From the NCBI GenBank assembly GCA_020650975.1, contig JAIPMN010031175.1, forward strand, positions 1 through 22,828: DNA of 22,828 bases, in the 5' to 3' direction. Positions 1 to 10,760 of this stretch are shown here, one piece after another. Within the stretch, counting starts at the first letter, position 1. Each line of letters starts with the position of its first letter. Under the pieces are notes generated by a model, which was given only the letters and a program-made list of their open reading frames with translations, ran no database searches and had not been told where the DNA came from. This DNA comes from Apostichopus californicus (Eukaryota > Echinodermata > Holothuroidea > Aspidochirotida > Stichopodidae). The translations under genes were made by a program, and so were the position numbers.

Positions 1-1373
1 GTGTTGGTGAGTACAGTATAGTATAGACCAGACACATTGATTGATTCTGAGCTCTCCTGAAATTTAAAGCTGTGATATATTCCTCAACCTTAAAAGTCAT
101 CGGATGTACAACCAATGCCAGCAGTGGTTTGAAAAAAAAGTGGAAAACATGTTAAAAATAATATTGGGCCAGAATCTGTAGCTAAATAAATGACCAAAAA
201 GAAGCTATTAAACAGATAGGGGAATGGTATTTCCAATAACTTTGGGTAAAATATTTAAATGACATCATTGCACGTACACAATATAATTTCAGGCTACAGG
301 GACAGCTGTAGTGTCAATTCCCTTAGTTTTTGAAATGAGGAACCTCTGGCTGTCACTTCAGGAACTCCATCTGTTGTAAATGGATGTTAGGATTTAGTTC
401 CACATTTCTGACTTGTATCAACAATGCGAACCAAATCAATTACAACACGGAGGCCTAAATGGGTAACCAGTTAGTTCCAGTAAGTATTGACAAAAAACTT
501 CTTTGTGCAACTAAAGTCCTTGTTGATGGAACAAATGTACACATTAGTTAGATACCATGATTTGCAACAAAACGAATTCACTATATTTGCAAGCACTGTT
601 CTATACCACATGGTTTACTACACCTACTTTCTATAAGGCAATTAAGATACTAAGATGAGTGTATTTCAACTTTCCAGGTCAACACAATTGTACCTCCATA
701 GGGTGATGTATGTGGAATGCAGATTGATTCCCAGGGTTGGATATCAAACGTACCACAACAATTGCCAGCATCTATATTAAAGCTGACTTTATAGGGGTAG
801 AAAAATCAATACTGTGGAATAAATAGAGTCCATCACAATATACATCCTTGAAAACAAAATGCAGAAAGCAAATCTGCAGTATTTTCTATTAGGATGCGAT
901 TGTTTCAGTATTTAAGCAGATTGCAACGTCTAAAGGGATTGATTATACTGTAGGAGAGGACAGACTCAACAACAGTAGGCTCCTGGCGAGCCTACCCACA
1001 ACATCATAAAGCAGTACCCTTAGAATACATTCTGATGTTGCCTGCAGTAAGCTCACTTTTCGGTCGCCAGGTGAACTGATGAGGTTTTTACTGGGTTTCA
1101 CTTCACCGATATATTATTATACGCATAAAAATAGTTCTTCCTGGTTCACAGCCAGCTCTGCCAGTAACTGCTAGTTCTATGGTCGGTTGATAAATAGTTC
1201 ATTGAACAGTGAGCTTCATACGTTACCCTGCTCTATAGAAGCAGTAGGTAATATCAGCCTGTAACAGCAAGGTACGGGTATGGGCGGTTAAGTCCGACGG
1301 AACCATCCCGGTTACTGCCAGAGCTTAAATTGAAATTTAAATAAAAACCTGCATCCAAACAGATAAAAAATCT
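1..1373. other. AT-rich stretch with no defensible gene
   Basis: No exon pair or repeat family recognised. It has one small hairpin (TAGGCTC/GAGCCTA, 976-994, 5-nt loop). A frame open from 958 to 1050 between a weak TAG acceptor and a GCA|GTAAGC donor was not accepted. Confidence 0.5.
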
Positions 1374-1886
1374 CCTGGTAACAGTGTGATAGCAGTTCAT
1401 CCTCTGATAACATGAGAAATCAAAGTTACCTGGCAGCAAGCTGGTTTGTTACAGTTCTGTTTCAGTATAAGAAATGTCCTGGTAACAGTGTGATAACAGT
1501 TCATCATCTGATCATATGAGAAATCAACTACATTAACCTGGCAGCTACCTGGTTTGTTACAGTTCTGTTTCAGTATAAGAAATCTCCTGTTAACAGTGTG
1601 AATGCAGTTCATTCTCTGATAATATGAGAAATCAACTACATTAACCTGGCAGCTACCTGGTTTGTTACAGTTCTGTTTCAGTATAAGAAATCTCCTGTTA
1701 ACAGTGTGAATGCAGTTCATTCTCTGATAATATGAGAAATCACCTACATTAACCTGGCAGCTACCTGGTTTGTTATAGTTCTGTTTCAGTATAAGAAATG
1801 TCCTGGTAACAGTATCATAGCAGTTCATCCTCTGATCATATGAGAAATCAACTACATCAACCTGGCAGCTAACTGGTTTGTTACAG
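1374..1886. repeat. 108-bp minisatellite, about 4.8 copies
   Basis: The phrase CCTG(G/T)TAACAGTGTGA recurs at 1374, 1478, 1586 and 1694, with a diverged copy at 1802. Spacings are 104, 108, 108 and 108 bp. The last unit is cut off near 1886 after CTGGTTTGTTACAG. The copies starting at 1586 and 1694 differ at only about three positions, so the latest duplication is recent. The first unit lacks 4 bp after ATGAGAAATCAA. Sequence just before 1374 (CCTGCATCCAAACAGATAAAAAATCTCC) looks like the decayed end of a further unit. Because 108 is a multiple of three, the minus strand stays open for 143 codons with a 36-residue repeat. I regard that as a by-product of the array. Confidence 0.9.
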
Positions 1887-4352
1887 ATATATGTCAGGAG
1901 TGGTGATTTCAGAGAGACATGGCAGAGGAGACTGGAGTTACTGTCCTTTAAATCACCATGTAAAACATGTGTAGTACCATTAAAACATATAGCAATATTG
2001 TTATGACTCTGTTTAAGAGGTCACAATATATCAAGGCACCTAAACAGGTAAACTGACACCCTCATTTGATCCTAACAAACAACATGTAAGCATCTTTCAT
2101 GAGTCATTGAAGAAGTTATAGACTTGAGAAGTTAAATTGAACATAGGGAAAGAAGGGAATACAATGTATATATTTGTATGTATGTATTACATAAGATCCT
2201 CCTGCAAGCAGGAACTCGCGAAGAAGCCATCATTGGCTCAAAGCCGCAAGCTGACCGAAGTCAGTCTCTTACATTCATATATTAACGCCCATGATTATCA
2301 ATTGTCAACAACTCTGTAACTGGACGACATACATTTAGTTTATGAAATTTTACGATGAATTCCCTACATGCCTATACTGTATTTAATCCACCACCTCTAT
2401 AGTGCACTGCTTGCCTCTAACATGTAAGCTACAACCATATAGTGGTATGGGTCACATGTAGGTGACATATGAACAGTATGTATGTGTAAAGTTGTTGTGC
2501 ATGTAAGTATAACAGCCTCGAGCTAAACAGCATGGCCATCGCAAACAATGATTCTGTGTTGTATTGAAGGCTATGTATACATGAACAGTTTGAAGAAACA
2601 GAGAGAAACTTGTTATCTCTTTTAAGCTGTAATGTAAACACATCTAACACATCAGGTCTACAGTGTGTCAAGAGTTAATGATTGAAGTAACAAACAACCA
2701 ACCAACAAAGATCTGGAAACATCTAATATAATAACAAAATGATAGTTCTATATGAGAGACACTACAAGAACAATGACAAAATCAGCACTCCATGGTTACA
2801 AAACTGAAATTCTGGGCAAAAAGATGCTCTTAAAATATCGTGTAAAAAAAACTATCACCTAAAACGATTAAGAGGTGGTTAATTTCTTTTGTTCATTTTT
2901 GTTGTTGTTCTTTACTTCCTGTAATGTATGTACACAGCTGCTCAACTAAATGCAAACAAATTGTTAAGCTCATAAAATTGAACAAAACTAACTTGACACT
3001 GTAGATCGATAAATCTGAAACGTGACATTTTGAACATGAGAAACACATACACTACAGTATTAGATACATTGCCTAGCTTGCTGAATAATTGCCACTATTT
3101 TGGCCACTATTTTGGCATCTTATCTTGACTTGACAATCAATGTTTTAAAGCAAAACGCATGATTTTCTTTGTATTCTCAAGATTAAAAAGTTTTCTAGAT
3201 CTAAGATTCTACACAAATTTGCAAAGGTATTACTAAATCTTATCACTCTTCTGCACTGCAGTTCGTTGCTGCTCCTTGGGTTTACAAATTGATCAATTGA
3301 TAACCAAATATTTAGCTAAAATGTAGAAAATATCCAATGCCATCTGTCTGTTCATATATGCAACCTGCTGCTGAGAATGGGTTGTGAGGTACTCATGACC
3401 CACTAACAACTTTATATGAAAGTAGGTTTAGAGAATCATTCTAAAAGTAGCTTAAATTTTCTTATACCAATCTTGGTTCTTTTCGCTGGTCGACTTTCAG
3501 TTAGAATATAGAACTTGGCAACAGAATAGGAGATTTGTCTATGTAAACATGTGTCATGTGTTATAAGATACTGCATATTCATGACTGTTGTCCAATTTTT
3601 GCAGCTTTCAGTGAAGTGTGTTACATGTAGTAAAAGGATTACAAACATAGCTAGTGCATACAGTATATCTCCTGGTTCATAAACTGTCCAACAGATGCTG
3701 CCTCTCATGGACAAAGCCATGCTAACACCTTTGTATGCAGTACATGGGAAGATCTTATATTTTTCCACACCTCACAACTTGTGCAACCACATGTTTTGGC
3801 TTATTACTTCCAAACCATTGTGCAAAATCCTGACAGCATGAGGTTATTTGTTTAGGACATTTTGTCCCTTCTAAAATCTTCTCTTTGTTGTCATGATGCC
3901 TTCCAAAATCAAGTCACAATGAGATTATATACTGTATGGCTGATTAGAGTTGCCAGGAACCTCTGTGGTTCAGTGACCAGCTAGCTTTATCAGTGATGAT
4001 GATGATGGCTGCAGTCTGTATTAACTGCTGGCCAGTTTGTCTGGACATGTGGTGTCCTATTTCATAACTTTAAGGTCATCAGTATCAGAGCCCCACATTT
4101 AGCATGCTTAACATTGCTAAATAGTTTAAATGTACTTTTCTTTTTTCATTTTTTTTCTTTTTTTTTTAATATAATAAATGTACTTTTCTAGGAGGCCCTG
4201 ACTCTTGCAAATTATTCCCAGTCATATATTATAGAGTGATGTTCACTTAGCAGGATATATCTCAGTGAGGTAACAGATGCTCAGAAGGTGGAAGTAAAAT
4301 GCTTGTTACTGTTTGGAATTAACTGATCATCATTTGATTTTGTAGTATGATT

Positions 4353-4371
4353 GGGGAGGGGGGGGGGGAGG
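4353..4371 (+). repeat. Poly-G tract
   Basis: GGGG, A, then 11 G, then AGG. Slippage-prone homopolymer; assembly length here may be unreliable. Confidence 0.85.
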
Positions 4372-4591
4372 TGATACCGAAGACCTTGAAATAGTAATGT
4401 CAAATGTGGACATAATTAGTATATTACTAATTAATTATTCCATTTGAGAAGGAGTAGAAGATGCAAGGATCAGTTAACAGGATACTAACACTAAGATTCA
4501 TTATCGCTGCACAACATGTACAATATTAAAGCATATTCAAGAACAAGATCTAACAGCCTATTGTTCAAATAAACTAAAGTATTGAAAATTA

Positions 4592-4610
4592 TTCCCTCCC
4601 CCCCTCAACC
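4592..4610. repeat. Short pyrimidine tract
   Basis: TTCCCTCCCCCCCTCAACC; low-complexity C/T run. Confidence 0.7.
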
Positions 4611-4840
4611 AGCAAGACAAACCATCTCTGTATACATGTATACAGTATATATAGCATGGCTCTATATGCTACAGTATCACCCTCATAGCATATCATATCA
4701 TATATGGTGTCTGAAGCCATCACAACCTTTCTTCACCTTCTACCATTGCAAAATGACTCAAAACATCCCAATTTAATTTGTCCTTCCCTCTTCTTACAAA
4801 TTTCATTGGCCAGAGGAAAATGTAAGGTCAGGCCAAACAA

Positions 4841-4881
4841 CACCCCCTCCCCTCCTCCTCCTCTCCCCCTGCCCACCCCCA
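4841..4881. repeat. C-rich pyrimidine tract
   Basis: Runs of CCCCC separated by T/TCC, then TGCCCACCCCCAC. The minus strand has quadruplex potential (several G4-5 runs with short loops). Confidence 0.75.
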
Positions 4882-5898
4882 CTTGTTTGAACTTGGCCTA
4901 ACATATCAGGAGAAAAAAGTTGAAAACTGAAAATTACGTCCCGAAAGAACATTGAATTCAACTGTTTTCAAGTTGATCAGTCCAACATAAGATTGCATAT
5001 ATGAGGCATTTCTGGAAGTTTTTAACCACATTTCACCCACTCCCTAATGTTCAGTATAGAGACCCACCCTAATATTGCAACAAATTTCAAACCCACATAA
5101 TTCTGATCCACCCACATACAGGGGTCGATTTCCATAAAATAACAGCAAATTCATATTGGTTCGTTGTGTCACAGAAAAAACTGGCAACCTTGCTCTGGAA
5201 AAATTGTGTGCATATTATACAGAAATATATATAGAACTGAACACTAGCTTACATGTGCAGTCTTATGTACTCTACAGTATCCTTGTACGCAAAATCGCAA
5301 CCGTCTTTTTTAATATTGCAAAGTGCGACCAAATACCTTCAATGCATTTGTCCAAGCATGCAAATCCAAACGAAGAGTAGACTTATGCTACAATACACAT
5401 AAACGGTAGAATCCGTAGAATCCGAAATAGTAGAATCCGAAACAGTAGTCTAATGTACATAAAGGTACATCTCCTAGTAATATATATAATCATAGAGCTG
5501 TTGCATGGTTGGTACAATAACATCAGTATGTATAAATAGATATATACAGTAATAATATTTAATAATAATTATAGTGATTTCTAATGTGCGCATATCCACC
5601 TGAAAGGGTGCTCAAGGCGCGGGAGAGAAAGAGTGAAAAGAATTGGTTAACACAGATGAATGCTTGACGCATAAGAAGTTTTCTGAAGTTTTTTTGAATG
5701 ATGTGAAGGAAGCACAACATCTGAGTTCTAGTGGCGATCCATTCCAGAGGCGAGGAGGAGCAGTTACTAATCTATATATGAATATGCTGCATATACAGCA
5801 CACAGTGTACATACACTATACAGGTTAATATGCAACATTAATATCCAGGTAAATGCAAAGTATACTGACGAATGCATACTTAGGAACACTTGGATCAC

Positions 5899-5935
5899 TA
5901 TATATATATATATTTTATATAATATACTTAGAGAG
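5899..5935. repeat. (TA)n microsatellite, interrupted
   Basis: TATATATATATATATATTTTATATAATATA; simple repeat. Confidence 0.85.
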
Positions 5936-6162
5936 AACAGAGCTCAATATACCTTTAACTCTTCGTTAGGAGATATGATGATACTAAGGATAAACTTACA
6001 ATTACCCTAGACCTCTTTCTACAAATCAAATAAAGTTCTTACCTTACGATACTTTTTTCCAGCTTATCATAGCTAGTCCATTTTAACTAGTTGTTTATGC
6101 AGGTGGCTTTCAGAGCTGTTTTTAAATGTTTTTTCCTTTGATATTTTGCAAGTGGTATATAT

Positions 6163-6342
6163 CCACACACACAATCCTCTTGAAATCATCACACTATTTA
6201 TTCCTATTCAACTGTCAAGAGTAATAGCAAACTATAACAGCTTCAGCTGTCAAACACAAACACACACACAGAGAAAGAAGGTACCTAGTGAGTATAGGCT
6301 AGCTAGCCACAACATCGTGTGTGCATCATGTGTGTGTGTGTA
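6163..6342. repeat. Cluster of (CA)n / (TG)n microsatellites
   Basis: Short CA runs at 6163-6172 and 6252-6271, and a TG run at 6329-6342. The CA and TG blocks are in opposite orientation and could pair. Confidence 0.75.
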
Positions 6343-6811
6343 GGTCAATACCGCCCATAGGATGTGTCATCTGTCATACACAGGGCTTATTAGCATACCA
6401 AAGAAGGCTGTGCCATTCATCGCCAGGGTGAGAAATTTATCATGCCGTGCAGGGCTCTAGAGGGATTTGAGGTGACAAAAGTAGAGGGCTTTAGTCTAAG
6501 AGGTGATTGAAGAGAAAATTGTTACAAGCACTGTCAACAAAACTAAAGAAAGTAAAGATATGGGAGGAAGGGAAAGAGATAAAAGAGACAGTTATGAATG
6601 TCTGACATATGGATTTTGTTTATCACTTTAGCTTTTGACAGCATTGTTAATGACTGGATACATGGTTATGTGACTAGAACAGGTACTGGAAGGTCTGATA
6701 TCAAACAAATATTTGTAAATCAACTGATGCCTGATTACAAGAGATGTATGATTCAAGTGATTTCTTGATATAACCTATAACTTCTGTTCTTTCTCTGTTT
6801 ATTTTACATCT

Positions 6812-6875
6812 GATGCATGCTTCCCTAATATGCTAGATGCATGCTTCCCTAATATGCTAGATGCATGCTTCCCTC
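6812..6875. repeat. 24-bp tandem repeat, 2.7 copies
   Basis: GATGCATGCTTCCCTAATATGCTA occurs as two identical units (6812-6835 and 6836-6859). A partial third (GATGCATGCTTCCCT) starts at 6860. Identity of the two full units indicates recent slippage or duplication. Each unit contains the palindrome GCATGC. Confidence 0.9.
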
Positions 6876-8160
6876 ATACATCAACTGTGAAACATTATAT
6901 CGGTATTTAAAGCAGTTTTCTGTATTTGGTGGCCAGGCCAATGTTGATCACAAATCGCAAAGTAATACTCAAAATAAGATTGCAAATCATCAAACTAAAT
7001 TAATGGTAATTAATGAATGTATGGCTAGAATGCAGATTCAAACTAAACTGAGACAGGTTTTTGCTATGTTCTGATTAACAAACTATTCTTAAAGCTATGA
7101 ATAAATTAGCTGATTAAAATGATGATATCATACATTTTTCATCACTCAGAGTCAGACACTTTCATACAGTGTATAAACAAGTGTATGCAAGGAGCAAATC
7201 AGAAATATCGAACAGTTGCTGAACTTAGGTGGCCATATCTGTTTCCAGGAAATTCAAGGACACTCATGTTGACATCAAGGGTTTATCTACACTGCACATT
7301 TAAAGGGCCCTGAGTTGTGGAATTTTCTGAGGGCTTCGATCTTGGTGATTTGGCGCTTTAATGAAGCAAGCAGTGATGATCAATGTCCTAGCTGAGAACA
7401 CCTCATGCATAAACAAATACTTTGTACACAATTACAATCCAATGCCAGAATGCTTTATATAGAGTACCATTAATTATCACATATTCCAAAAGATGTGCAT
7501 AAAACAGGCTATGAAATTATTCAACAATCACAGCGATAATACTTTCAAGCTGTGTCTACGAACAGTTAGGCCAAATGGGTAAATTTAAGTTATAAAGGCC
7601 CTTTTAATAATCTGGGGTTAAACTATATTCACTCTTTGGGATGATCACATGGGCTAGCAATGGTAATGGATATTCATTGTAATGTGAATTATTATCTATA
7701 CTTGATCTATACTTGTCTTGGAAACTGAATCATAATTTGGCAAACTTTTAGTCTGAAATGATCCTTTATTAGTTTAGTTAAATTAAATCAGATCATAGGG
7801 CAATTATTATCAGGTTTTTTATCTCTCCTTATTGTGTACAAGAAACAAGTGCAAAAGAGAAAAGAGGGCAGCATTTCTAAACCAAGAAAAAGAAACAGTA
7901 CAAAAGTTTCAGACACACTTGATTCACCCTCACTCATTCTATAGTCGGCACTGAGCGTTACAACAACCACCTGAGTGCTGTGTGTTTACAATGAACAGAG
8001 GTCCCGAAATTCAGATTTTCCCTTACAATTTTTGGCAACTGCTGATTAGTTTGGACTACTTTCATTCAGAGGGTAAAGGACAAGGCCAGAATTAAAAAAC
8101 TTCCCTAGTTACTTTTGGCATGCAACTAATCGTAACATGAAATAGTGGCTAGGCAACAAA
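6876..8160. other. Non-coding stretch with short plus-strand ORFs
   Basis: ORFs of 69 and 64 codons (6865-7074, 7119-7313) follow the 24-bp repeat. They have no recognised domain and could be a decayed element. The remainder to 8160 shows nothing beyond short duplications such as CTATACTTG at about 7696 and 7707. Confidence 0.4.
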
Positions 8161-8500
8161 TTTTCTATAATTGAATGAAAATCATTAGCTACTTGCTAAT
8201 CAAATTTATTTCTGATACAAAAAGAAAAAAAAGAAAAGTAAGTAGAAGTGTTTCATAATACAGGTGATGTTTGTTCAATACATGGTAGGCTCTGCAAACT
8301 TGCTGTAAACCATGGAGCCAATGCCGTTTTTCAAATTTTCTATACTTCAATGAAATCATTAGCTACTTGTTAATCAAATTTATTTCTGATACCAAAAAAA
8401 AAAAAAAAAAGTATATGTAGAAGTGTTTCATCATACCGGTGATGTGTGTTCGATACATGGTAGGCTCTGCAAACTTGCCATAAACCGTGGAGCAAGTGCA
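8161..8500. repeat. Tandem duplication of a segment of about 170 bp with internal A-tract
   Basis: Copy 1 (8161-8335) and copy 2 (8336-8500) share TTTTCTATA, TCATTAGCTACTTG, AATCAAATTTATTTCTGATAC, an A-rich run, GTAGAAGTGTTTCAT and ATACATGGTAGGCTCTGCAA, in order. They differ by scattered substitutions and by the A-run: mixed A/G in copy 1, nearly pure A in copy 2. Two CpGs of copy 2 (TTCGATAC, ACCGTGG) are CpA in copy 1 (TTCAATAC, ACCATGG), which fits decay of methylated CpG in copy 1. I cannot assign it to a named transposon family. Confidence 0.88.
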
Positions 8501-8987
8501 TTAACGATTCTTTAATTGTTGATGGTATCCTTATGGATCTGTTACGAATATCATCTTAGCATAACAATAGTACAATACCATCATATATGACTGATGGCTG
8601 AGCAGCCCTGTCATTACACTGCCCACAACACCTTCTACAGTTACCACTTCCCGGTTGAATTACACTCTTGACGTATTTACAAATGACAACAACATCATCT
8701 TCGAAATTTAAAGCCTAAAATTAAAGTCATTGGAGATGAGACGCATTTCTGATGAAAGGAATACTTTCTTAAAAAGAAAAACACTTAAAACATAAGATAA
8801 TAATTACAAAAGATTAATAATTACATCTGTGACATTACCCCATCACTTAGTTGTAAGGAAAACTGATGACACACATTGTGCAACACAAAGTCTGTCCGAG
8901 GCATGTTTTTGGCAAAGTAAAGTGTGATGCTATCAAATCATCTGTGAGAACCCTCTCCAAATATTAGATTTCTTGGGAAGACAGAGA

Positions 8988-9065
8988 TAAGGGAAAGTTG
9001 GAGTGGAGAGGGAGGAATGTTGGAGGGGAGAGGAAGGGAGAGTGGGAGGGAAGGGAAGGGGAATG
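8988..9065 (+). repeat. Purine-rich (GGGA)n-like tract
   Basis: Nearly unbroken G/A for about 75 nt with many GGG runs (GAGGGAGG, GGAGGGGAGAGGAAGGGAGA, GGGAGGGAAGGGAAGGGG). It can form triplex or quadruplex. It lies just beyond the 3' side of the exon at 9226-9332 in transcript direction. Confidence 0.8.
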
Positions 9066-9216
9066 GTATTAAACAGGGTTAAGTTGGTTAAGGATGGTAG
9101 AGAGCTTTAAGTCATACACATCTTTTATTTTCCCTTTTTTTTTAGAAAATAAATTTGAAACAAAAAATAAAAGAATTCAAAACAGGCAAATTGCAAAACC
9201 TTCAAAAAAAGGAAAG

Positions 9217-9225
9217 GCAACTCAC
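9217..9225 (-). promoter_or_regulatory. 5' splice site (GTGAGTTGC) of the 107-nt exon
   Basis: The exon ends ATATCC and the intron begins GTGAGTTGC on the minus strand. The +1 to +6 bases fit the GTRAGT consensus. The exon side (CC) departs from the usual AG, which makes the donor moderate rather than strong. Confidence 0.55.
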
Positions 9226-9332
9226 GGATATCTTTGATGAATTGCTACCATCCATAACGGTCAGACTATTGGAAGTCCCCAGCAGGGTATTACTCTTCCT
9301 CAATCGATCATCTTGTCCTGGTTGAGAGATAT
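9226..9332 (-). CDS. Internal coding exon (107 nt) of an unidentified minus-strand gene
   Basis: Read on the minus strand, a pyrimidine-rich stretch ending TATTTTCACAG precedes the exon and GTGAGTTGCC follows it, giving a good acceptor and a near-consensus donor. Of the three frames, two hit a stop within the first 11 codons. The third, entered after two bases that complete a split codon, is open for all 35 codons and ends exactly at the donor. The exon therefore has phase-1 entry and phase-0 exit, and skipping it would shift the frame. The peptide starts ISQPGQDDRLRKSNTLLGTS and ends with a Ser/Asn-rich stretch (SSKIS). It has no hydrophobic segment, Cys pattern or catalytic motif. It looks like a flexible, polar linker with a basic patch (RLRKS) that could be a kinase site; that is inference. 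I do not recognise the protein family. Flanking exons are not confidently visible, so both adjoining introns are long or leave the window. A chance open frame between two splice signals remains possible but is less likely. Confidence 0.62.
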
Positions 9333-9361
9333 CTGTGAAAATATGAAATAATAACAAAGTC
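9333..9361 (-). promoter_or_regulatory. 3' splice site and polypyrimidine tract of the 107-nt exon
   Basis: On the minus strand the intron ends with a T-rich stretch (TTGTTATTATTTCATATTTT) running straight into CACAG and the exon. There is no competing AG in the last 20 or so bases. This is a typical metazoan acceptor and is the main reason the minus strand was chosen for the exon. Confidence 0.55.
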
Positions 9362-9524
9362 TTCATTAATATATCTAGTTATTTTTCATTTGGTGAATAA
9401 TGCTCAATTTTCCATTGGCTCTGAAAAAAAAATCAATAGCATACATAACTTTGAATAATTTTATGCTCAAGTGACTTATATATTTTGCTTAGTCTCCCCT
9501 CCCCTTTCTCCCCTCCCCCTTCCT

Positions 9525-9577
9525 CCCCTCCCCCCAATACACAAACAAATCCTCGACTGGACGGCGGGGGGAGGGGG
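9525..9577. repeat. C-tract/G-tract inverted repeat
   Basis: CCCCTCCCCCC at 9525-9535 is the exact reverse complement of GGGGGGAGGGG at 9566-9576. They are separated by 30 nt and could form an 11-bp all-G:C hairpin. A longer pyrimidine run (9492-9535) precedes it. Confidence 0.8.
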
Positions 9578-10198
9578 AAACTGCCTGCTTGTGTGTTCAC
9601 ATTTGGGTTGATCTGCTTTGAATCAGAAGTGTTGCACCAAGATATAAAAATTGTAATCAGTATGGATACTGAATGAGAACAACTCATATTTACAGATGGG
9701 ATTAACTCATGTCATAAGTACATTAATTATAAGATTACAGAATGCTATTGATACCTAATAGTGTTTTTAATGACCTAGGGCTTTGTTTTATTAAAAATAT
9801 ATAAAGGCTGTAATTGACTTGCTATACATAAAGTTACCAAAAAGGCATCATATATAATAAACATGTACAACTAGATTCAATGTAGTCTATGGCAATCTTC
9901 AGTCTTCAGTTCAATCCCAAACACATTTACAGTTAATCTTTCCAGAATAAGCAATTAACAGAAACTGATGAAAGTTTATGACATAAATTACTAATCTGCT
10001 TATTTCAAATTGATTCTTGCATAAAATTGCCAGCAGAATCAATCAACGGCAACGGTGATACCAAGAAACCAAAGCTGGATATTCACCAGAGCCATGTATA
10101 AATAATGGGGTGACTTGATAATTCTATGCATGAAGTCAAGGTACAACCAAAGCCTGTATTATCATGGTTTCTGTATAGCGCCACCATTTCTGGCTCTA

Positions 10199-10216
10199 AC
10201 ACACACACACACACAC
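10199..10216. repeat. (AC)9 microsatellite
   Basis: Uninterrupted AC dinucleotides followed by GTGCACGC. Confidence 0.85.
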
Positions 10217-10481
10217 GTGCACGCAATTGATCAGGGGAATTTGATTCCTGCAGGCTTTTTTCCCGAAGTTGGATTTGGCCACTTTCCAACTAGCGGCAGA
10301 AATGGGTCTTTGAAAGGAAAGGATGGAGGTATCATTAAATGTACCCATAGATTATTTCATTTTCGAGACTAACTGAGATTTCGATAATTGCATCAAATGT
10401 ATGTAAACCTTACATTATGTAAACTGAATGATTAAGTTTACACATATTTTCTTTCTCTTGGAGAAGGGATTGTATGACGGA

Positions 10482-10508
10482 TGGGAGGGGGAGGGGGTGG
10501 AAGAGGAC
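10482..10508 (+). repeat. G-rich tract
   Basis: GGGAGGGGGAGGGGGTGG then AAGAGG; four adjacent G-runs allow a quadruplex. Confidence 0.75.
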
Positions 10509-10745
10509 TAGAAAATTCAGTTAGGATCAATTTCAGGTTTTATATATCATTTAATTTAAATCAAATGTTTAACTAATCTATATATTGACACATATACCTT
10601 TCACATTGGAAGTAAGTTAAATGATGAAAATGATATCCCCTGGTTGTGAATATTTGTTTCTAAATGGTATTGTATCCTCTTATGCTGAACTTACATACTT
10701 TCCAATCTATTCAGAGGAAGTGACCAGGAATGAACTCTATTTTAT

Positions 10746-10760
10746 GATCACCATAGCAAC
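10746..10760. promoter_or_regulatory. RFX X-box-like motif
   Basis: GATCACCATAGCAAC fits the two-half-site X-box pattern (RYYNYY, 1-3 bp, RRNAAC-type) bound by RFX factors, except at the first base. Similar right halves occur at 14235-14243 (minus), 20132-20140 and 20691-20699. Confidence 0.3.

Larger units (their letters stand above)
1887..6811. other. Non-coding stretch, probably intronic or intergenic
   Basis: Only simple repeats are supportable: the tracts listed, a GAT triplet run near 3995, a duplicated GCCACTATTTTG at 3091-3115, and (GTAGAATCCG)-type repeats at 5406-5440. A CCCAC-rich patch lies at about 5030-5120. The 110-codon minus ORF at 3436-3768 is of chance-expected length and shows no motif. 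Confidence 0.5.

Noticed and set aside
958..1050. Possible plus-strand exon between CTGTAG and GCA|GTAAGC, open for 31 codons
   Set aside because: The acceptor has almost no pyrimidine tract, and the frame only works if that exact weak TAG is used.
1397..1828. 143-codon minus-strand ORF as a repeat protein gene
   Set aside because: It is wholly contained in the 108-bp tandem array; its openness follows from a period divisible by three, and the first unit shifts the frame.
3436..3768. 110-codon minus-strand ORF
   Set aside because: About one ORF of this length is expected by chance in 22.8 kb at this composition; no domain, signal or splice support.
3985..4020. TGATGATGATGATGG as a C-box of a box C/D snoRNA
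   Set aside because: It is a GAT triplet repeat; no paired D box or terminal stem.
5020..5120. CCCAC-rich patch as degenerate telomeric or tandem repeat
   Set aside because: Spacing between the CCCAC words is irregular and flanking sequence does not repeat.
5985..6050. GTAAG and TTTGTAG signals on the minus strand near 6000-6040
   Set aside because: They would define an exon of about 19 nt with a poor acceptor; the AG|GTAAG at 6038 lacks a pyrimidine tract.
7905..7970. Possible minus-strand exon starting GTGGTTGTTGTAACG with a GTGAGG or GTACTG donor
   Set aside because: Phase 0 entry would suit the 9226-9332 exon, but the acceptor tract is A-rich and no donor is convincing.
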